From: Tetracladium setigerum
Taxonomy: Eukaryota; Ascomycota; Leotiomycetes; Helotiales
Length of the DNA: 64,000 nucleotides
Assembly (NCBI GenBank): GCA_031472005.1
Contig: PZJY01000011.1
Coordinates: 1,240,001-1,304,000 of the forward strand
Reading direction: 5' to 3'
This document shows, piece by piece, positions 58,751 through 64,000 of the stretch; the stretch's first letter is position 1, and each line of letters starts with the position of its first letter. The notes beneath the pieces were generated by a model. That model searched no databases, had not been told where the DNA came from, and was given only the letters and a program-made list of their open reading frames with translations. The position numbers and the translations under genes were made by a program.

Positions 58751-59845
58751 TCATGATGCACTTGATGCGTTCAGCTTGGCAGTAGCTTCCTTGAGACGCT
58801 TCCTTTCACGCTTCCGCTTTTTCTTCTCCTTGTTCTTCTGTTCCTTGGAAGTCGGATCAAGTGACTGAGTGCTTCGATCGGCTCCTTGAGCAGGCTTCTC
58901 GAGATTGGGTGTGCTAAGTTTTGTACCTTGCCCAGTCCCATCCTTGTTATTGGGATTTGCCGTTGAAGTTGGCGAGTGACGAGGATTCGGCACATCACTA
59001 TCAATCATCTTCTCCATCGAGTCAAACCCAGGGTTCTCTCGCTCTTTGCAGGACGCATCCAGAGGCAGCTGCTCTAATTCCCTTCTCAACCTCTTCCGCT
59101 CTCGTTTTCGCTCCTCCTTTGCTCGCTTGCGATCAACCCCTACACCGACAATAGTTTCCTTTTCAAATCGACCTGATGCTTCATCAGTGTCTTGATTGTC
59201 AGCATCAACATTGCTTTGTAGGTGCTTGTTTGCCGGCTGATCGCGTGCTTGGATTGTAGTTTCGCAGCCTTTCGCAGCAGGATCCTCCACGAGCTTTTGC
59301 TTTGCTTCCTTGCTTGTAATAGCAATACCAAGTTCTCCTAAGGAATGATAGCCTGTTGAGTTAATCACTTCTTCGAAGTTATTGGTTGTCTCGGTAGATT
59401 CTGGACACTTGTTGATCTTCAGCTTCTTTGCTCTTCCCAATGCAGATCGGCCTTCTTCCTCGTCGCTACTCTCCATGCGCAAGCCTCGTTTGGCGCTGGC
59501 TGTCTTCTCCTCCGCATCTCGTGCCTTGCTTCCTTTGAGACCCTTGGTCGGGAAGAACTTCGCTCGGAGCGATTTGCTGTTGTTTTGGGCTTCACTAACC
59601 AGCCAATGCGAAGGGACTTCTGCTCCTAGGCCGAGATACGGAGGCTCGTTTCGAAATAGGGCGGCGTCCTCTGCCTCCAATTCTTCGTCAGTCTTCTTAC
59701 GAGGAGGCTGCACGCCAGCCGCAACGAACCATGAGTCCACGAGAGCTTGTTGTTTGGCGAGACCGACAGCGATGCGATTTTGAAAAGTATCAAACTCCTC
59801 CCGACTCAGGCCAACCGACTTCTTGCTCGGTTCGGGCGACCCCAT
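58751..59845 (-). CDS. Lys/Glu-rich nuclear-type protein, DUF3245-like
   Basis: Single exon, 364 residues. The N-terminal 90 residues hold the conserved-looking part: EEFDTFQNRIAVGLAKQQALVDSWF, then PPRKKTDEELEAEDAALFRNEPPYLGLGA and PSHWL, which I associate with fungal DUF3245 proteins. The rest is low complexity with an acidic SSDEEEGR patch and two very basic tracts (RKRAKEERKRERKRLRREL near 239-257 and KEKKKRKRERKRLKEA near the end) that are probable nucleolar/nuclear signals or coiled-coil. A ribosome-biogenesis role is a guess. It is divergently transcribed from succinyl-CoA ligase beta. Confidence 0.7.
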   Translation of the reverse strand: MGSPEPSKKSVGLSREEFDTFQNRIAVGLAKQQALVDSWFVAAGVQPPRKKTDEELEAEDAALFRNEPPYLGLGAEVPSHWLVSEAQNNSKSLRAKFFPTKGLKGSKARDAEEKTASAKRGLRMESSDEEEGRSALGRAKKLKINKCPESTETTNNFEEVINSTGYHSLGELGIAITSKEAKQKLVEDPAAKGCETTIQARDQPANKHLQSNVDADNQDTDEASGRFEKETIVGVGVDRKRAKEERKRERKRLRRELEQLPLDASCKERENPGFDSMEKMIDSDVPNPRHSPTSTANPNNKDGTGQGTKLSTPNLEKPAQGADRSTQSLDPTSKEQKNKEKKKRKRERKRLKEATAKLNASSAS

Positions 59846-60224
59846 GGTAGGCGATCCGATCTATTTCAGCCGTACCTAGACGTGGTAGTTTTGGAGGAAA
59901 GGTCTGCCGAGAAAGTGAGGTTCAAGGTACAAGGTCAGGTCGGTACCTTTGGAAAAGTTCGAGGTCGGTCCTGTACAATCTGCACTGCATCAACAAAGTT
60001 GAGATGCGCCAAGAGAAAATTAGAGAAAGCACGGTTTGCACGTGCAGGTAGGCGTCGCGCCAAGCGAAAGCATGCAGCTACTGGACCACGGCAAAGCAGC
60101 AGCTCCAAGTTGTTCCGTCAAAATACATCACGATAACTTCCGAAAACTGCAAACATCTCCATCTCTCCCATCTCCTTCCAATTGACGCTCTGGTGTGCTC
60201 AATCCACGACTCCTTTTCTTCACA
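59846..60224. promoter_or_regulatory. Divergent promoter, DUF3245-like / succinyl-CoA ligase beta
   Basis: 379 bp between start codons, with a CCATCTCTCCCATCTCC pyrimidine tract shortly before the ligase ATG. No TATA box evident. Confidence 0.5.
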
Positions 60225-61759
60225 ATGTTTAAGCTCGCACGCAGCAAGCCTCTCACGGCTGCTTGGAAAGCAGGAAAGGTAAGACTCCCAAAACTCCTTC
60301 GTTCCTGCTCCAAAGCTCCGTCGCTTTGCATCTCCATTGCTAAACAAGAAGCTCCAGGTATCGTCGCCCTCGCGATTGGCTGGCGTCGCACAGCAGAAGA
60401 GAGCTCTGAGCATACATGAGTATCTCTCCGCGGATCTACTGAGGAAGGTGTGTAGATACAATGGTGGACAATCTCGATGGAAAGATAAAATAGCTCACAT
60501 CCACCACAGTACGGCATTGGTGTCCCAGCTGGCTCTGTCGCAACCACCGCCGCTGAGGCCGAGGCCATTGCCCAGAAGATTGGTGGAGATGATATGGTCA
60601 TCAAGGCACAGGTTTTGGCTGGAGGTCGTGGTAAGGGTACCTTCGACAACGGTTTGAAAGGGGGTGTTCGTGTCATCTACTCGCCCACAGAAGCCAAGAT
60701 GTTCGCCGACCAGATGATCGGCCACAAGCTTGTCACCAAGCAGACTGGTGCTGAAGGACGCATCTGCAACTCTGTTTATATCTGTGAGCGCAAGTTCGCT
60801 CGCCGGGAGTTCTATCTGGCCATCCTTATGGACCGTGCCTCCCAAGGACCCGTCATTGTTTCCTCGTCCCAAGGAGGTATGGACATCGAGACCGTTGCAA
60901 AGGAAAGCCCAGATGCTATCACCACTACCTATATCAACCGCGAAGTTGGCGTTACCGATGAGATCGCTCGCAAGATTGCTGTAGATGTTGGTTTCAGCGA
61001 GCAATGTATTGAGGATGCAAAGGATACGATTCAGAAGCTTTACAAGATCTTCAACGAAAAGGATGCCACTCAAATCGAGATCAACCCGCTCTCAGAAACT
61101 TCGGATCACAAGGTCTTGGCCATGGACGCAAAGCTTGGATTTGACGACAACGCCGAATTCCGTCAAAAGGAGGTATTCTCGTGGCGCGATGCCAGCCAGG
61201 AGGATGCACAAGAGGTCCGCGCCGCCGAATCTGGCCTTAACTTCATCAAGCTTGGAGGCGACATCGGATGTTTGGTGAATGGTGCTGGTCTTGCCATGGC
61301 AACGATGGACATCATTAAGTTGAATGGTGGTGAACCAGCTAACTTCCTGGATGTTGGTGGCGGAGCTACCCCACAAGCCATCCAAGAAGCTTTCACCCTC
61401 ATCACTAGCGATCCAAAGGTTACTGCCATCTTCGTCAACATCTTTGGTGGTATCGTGCGATGCGATGCTATCGCCCAAGGTCTTATCAGCGTTGTTGAGA
61501 GCATGAATTTGAGCATTCCAATCATTGCACGGTTACAAGGAACAAATATGGAGGCAGCACACAAGTTGATCAATGATGCCGGTCTGAAAATCTTTTCAAT
61601 CGATGACCTCCAAAGCGCAGCAGAAAAATCTGTCCAGCTCTCGAAAGTTGTCAAGATGGGTAAGTCATCTAATCTTTAAACTAAAACAAGAGGTCGTCAT
61701 GCTAATTATCTGCAGCACGTGATATTGATGTTGGCGTCGAATTCTCCCTAGGTATTTGA
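60225..61759 (+). CDS. Succinyl-CoA ligase beta subunit, mitochondrial
   Basis: TCA-cycle enzyme subunit converting succinyl-CoA to succinate with NTP formation in the matrix. Exons: 60225-60278, 60358-60447, 60510-61659 and 61716-61759; 1,338 bases, 445 residues, no frame break. A basic presequence MFKLARSKPLTAAWKAGK is followed by RALSIHEYLSADLLRKYGIGVP. ATP-grasp features are VIKAQVLAGGRGKGTF, FVNIFGGIVRCD, EINPL, and GGGATPQAIQEAF. The C-terminus VKMARDIDVGVEFSLGI is created by the last splice. I assign the general beta subunit; ATP- versus GTP-specificity is not settled here. Confidence 0.95.
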
Positions 61760-62392
61760 GCTATCGTTAACGTTGTGCTTTGATACCTTCTTTTGTGTAT
61801 TAGTTTGATTGGCTTGGATGACGAGCCTGTTACGTGTAATGCAATTGGTTTTTGTGTCATGTATATCCTTGATTTGACTCAGAGTGTTCATGTAGCGTTG
61901 CAAGATCCATCGTGACTATCAGTCATACTTTAGGTCCAATATTGGTTATGTTGTTGTCTCTTTTGTGGGTGTCATAACAATATATCTTCTTGATATCCCC
62001 GTCCTTCTACGTTGTCACGTTGTTCTTTCAGACTTCCTCGACGCGAGTGTTGGAGAGGTTACAATGTCTCACTATCCACCCATCAAATCTTTTGGTTGAC
62101 TTCAGGCCCTTTTATCTGGGCCGAGAACGAAGCTCAATCATTCAAATTTTGGCAGCAAATCGACTTTGTTCCCATATGTTGCGAGGATTGCAAAGCATCT
62201 ATTTCAAGCAATTCGATAGTCAAATATGCTCTGAACAATGCTGATAACACCTCCCTGCCTCCTCTTAGTTCCTCTACATGATTCATAGAGTCTCGAAAAA
62301 TCTCACAGAACGTTTTCAACAAACGTCAAAACAGCTTTCTTACTCTATCCTATTCGCCCCTAGAAACACCATGCAACCAAACGTACACGTTA
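61760..62392. other. Intergenic between convergent 3' ends
   Basis: 633 bp; overlapping short frames at 61990-62280 have no motif. Likely the 3' untranslated regions of both neighbours. Confidence 0.5.
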
Positions 62393-62968
62393 TTATACCG
62401 ACCTTCCAAGATTGGGACCCGTCCCGGTCACAATCACATAGCCCGCGGGCTGGTACGCAATGTACACTGGAGCCTGTACTTTATTCACGAGTTCCTCGAG
62501 CACTATCTCCCCCATCCTCGGTAGCCACCTCACCACCTGTGCTGCCAGCAATAATCCTAACACCATATCCCATGCTACTTTATTCCCTAAACAGATCAAG
62601 ATCCTGAAAGGCTGGACAACACCCCGGGCAATGGCTGGGAATATTTTATTGTGGAGGATATTGATTATGAGTCGAAAAGAATCAAAGAGCGGTTTGATAA
62701 TAACTGTTGCAAAAATGACGACCCAATGGTCAACCATTCCTCGTGGAATGTCAACTGGTCGCTGGTGAGCATAAGGATCTAGTCCTGTGCCATCACGAGC
62801 GAGGAAGAGTTGTTCTCTGAAGTACTCGGTTGGCTCGGCGCTGTTATGCCGCTTTGGCGGACTATGGATGGAAGCATGAAAATTGCCAGAAGCGTGGATT
62901 GGTCGCGGGCTGAGGTTATTGAACGGGCGGTTCGGCCGAGCGCCACTCGCCCAGTTGATGGCATCCAT
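62393..62968 (-). CDS. Small predicted membrane protein, hypothetical
   Basis: The long open frame continues upstream without protein-like character. I therefore start at the ATG at 62968 (MDAINWASGARPNRPFNN), giving 191 residues. Residues 1-85 are polar with Arg/His/Pro. Two hydrophobic segments follow: about 96-118 (WVVIFATVIIKPLFDSF) and about 145-162 (MVLGLLLAAQVVRWL). An amphipathic tail ends in YQPAGYVIVTGTGPNLGRSV. I do not recognise the family. An upstream exon is possible. Confidence 0.5.
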   Translation of the reverse strand: MDAINWASGARPNRPFNNLSPRPIHASGNFHASIHSPPKRHNSAEPTEYFREQLFLARDGTGLDPYAHQRPVDIPRGMVDHWVVIFATVIIKPLFDSFRLIINILHNKIFPAIARGVVQPFRILICLGNKVAWDMVLGLLLAAQVVRWLPRMGEIVLEELVNKVQAPVYIAYQPAGYVIVTGTGPNLGRSV

Positions 62969-64000
62969 GTTACTGAGCTGGATTCGCCGGAGAAGATGCC
63001 AATCCCGGGGGAAGAGAACGATTGGATGGAAATCGAGAGATTCGTTCTCGTGGATTTTATATATTGGTAGATGGCAGACGAAACGCGGATACGAAACCCA
63101 GCGAAGATTCCATAACTTGTTGTTTGCCTCCTGTCTCAAATCATTTTTGTATTGGATGTTGCATAGTGCGAGAGGCTCATCCTGCATATTCAGGAAATCA
63201 TTCTGTAAATTTTTGCTGCATTTGTTCTTGGTATACTGCTCAAGCCGCATGCTGTATCTCTGCAGGGGGTGCTTAACATTGCTCAAGACAATTGAATGAA
63301 AAGAGGGGTGCTTTACATAGGTTTCAGTTGACTGTTTGAGCAAATCTTACCGTTCAAATCACTTTCCACTCCTTCTGGAAGTTGAAGGTCTGAGTATTGA
63401 CAAAGGCGTGTGGCTATCGTTGTCTGTAGATCTTGTCTTTTTCATAAGAGAGAAGGGCCAACTCAATGATTTATCTCAATTTTGGAAATGCTGAATCTCA
63501 AGCCACGCCATCCTGAGTCAAGTCAAAGCATACCTCGTGACTGATCCCGTGCCTCTCCTGTCATAATCCATACATGTTGATAGGTAAACGTATTTTCCAG
63601 CAGGAGGCTGCCTGCTGAGAAGGCAACAGTGTAGATAGTGAGGACAAACAAGCAAGAAAATAGGACGCGGCTGACTCACAAAAAAAGCCTGAAGAGGAAG
63701 TAGTCTGGATATAGAATCAACTGACTAGAGGCTGATACACGGCAAAACAAAGAGATCCTGGTACCCAAGTACATGTTGATCAGTGGTAGACGCAGAGAGA
63801 AGGAGAAGAACTGCGTTCAGTCCTCTAATAAAAGCAACTTGATAAAAGACATCCTTCACCCTTTGTAAAAACACTGTATATGATGTCAAGTGTATAGGTT
63901 TGGTGATGTTGGCATAGAAACAGCTAGTCAAGGTAGAAGAAGAAATAATAGGTGCCTCATTTTTAAGGCAGTCCGAAGTAAGATTACCTTTACCTATTAA
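62969..64000. other. Right-end intergenic, no supported gene
   Basis: Frames at 63022-63299 mirror the minus-strand open frame and lack motifs. A 68-codon minus-strand frame at 63725-63931 is not convincing. A gene may start beyond the right edge. Confidence 0.45.

Overview
This is nuclear DNA of a filamentous ascomycete (Pezizomycotina). The evidence is short GT-AG introns of about 48-106 bp, Zn2Cys6 regulators, SEY1, fungal MFS/APC permeases, and an AT-rich repeat block carrying the signature of repeat-induced point mutation (RIP). A Leotiomycete such as a helotialean fungus would fit the gene content, but that is an impression from protein similarity, not a demonstrated placement.

Layout. 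Bases 1-18.5 kb are an AT-rich, RIP-degraded nest of LTR retrotransposons: at least two Ty3/gypsy elements in opposite orientations, one with a recognisable chromodomain; several full LTRs; two solo LTRs of another family with perfect 5-bp target duplications, one nested inside a gypsy LTR; a 0.2-kb (TTA)n tract; and a 146-bp palindrome. A single gene of normal composition, a short-chain dehydrogenase, lies at 18.9-20.0 kb. It is followed by another LTR remnant and a complete but dead Fot1/pogo DNA transposon (20838-22700) with a TA target duplication. The remnant of an N-carbamoyl-amino-acid hydrolase (22.7-23.8 kb) lies at the edge of the repeat block.

From 24.7 kb the DNA is gene-rich: a fused diaminopropionate ammonia-lyase/M20 deacylase; a homeodomain + C2H2 regulator; decayed fragments of a DUF7924-like gene and of a repeat-rich hypothetical gene; a membrane protein with a Cys-rich ectodomain; a solo LTR; an ACR-2-type regulator lacking a zinc cluster; a sugar/MFS transporter, a ribokinase and an ArcA-like Zn2Cys6 regulator (a plausible small sugar-use neighbourhood); then housekeeping genes: the YchF/OLA1 GTPase, RNase H2 subunit A, SEY1, a GABA/choline-type permease with three micro-exons, a DUF3245-like nuclear protein, succinyl-CoA ligase beta, and a small membrane protein.

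Five otherwise well-conserved genes each carry exactly one single-base frame break (SDR, MFS transporter, YchF GTPase, RNase H2A, SEY1). In every case correcting one base gives a spliced length divisible by three. Because several of these are housekeeping genes, consensus errors in the assembly are more likely than five independent pseudogenes. I found no CRISPR, tRNA or rRNA, and nothing I can defend as a wholly new system. The most unusual items are the fused lyase/deacylase beside a hydrolase remnant, the triple-motif regulator, the micro-exon run and the finely resolved nested LTR history.
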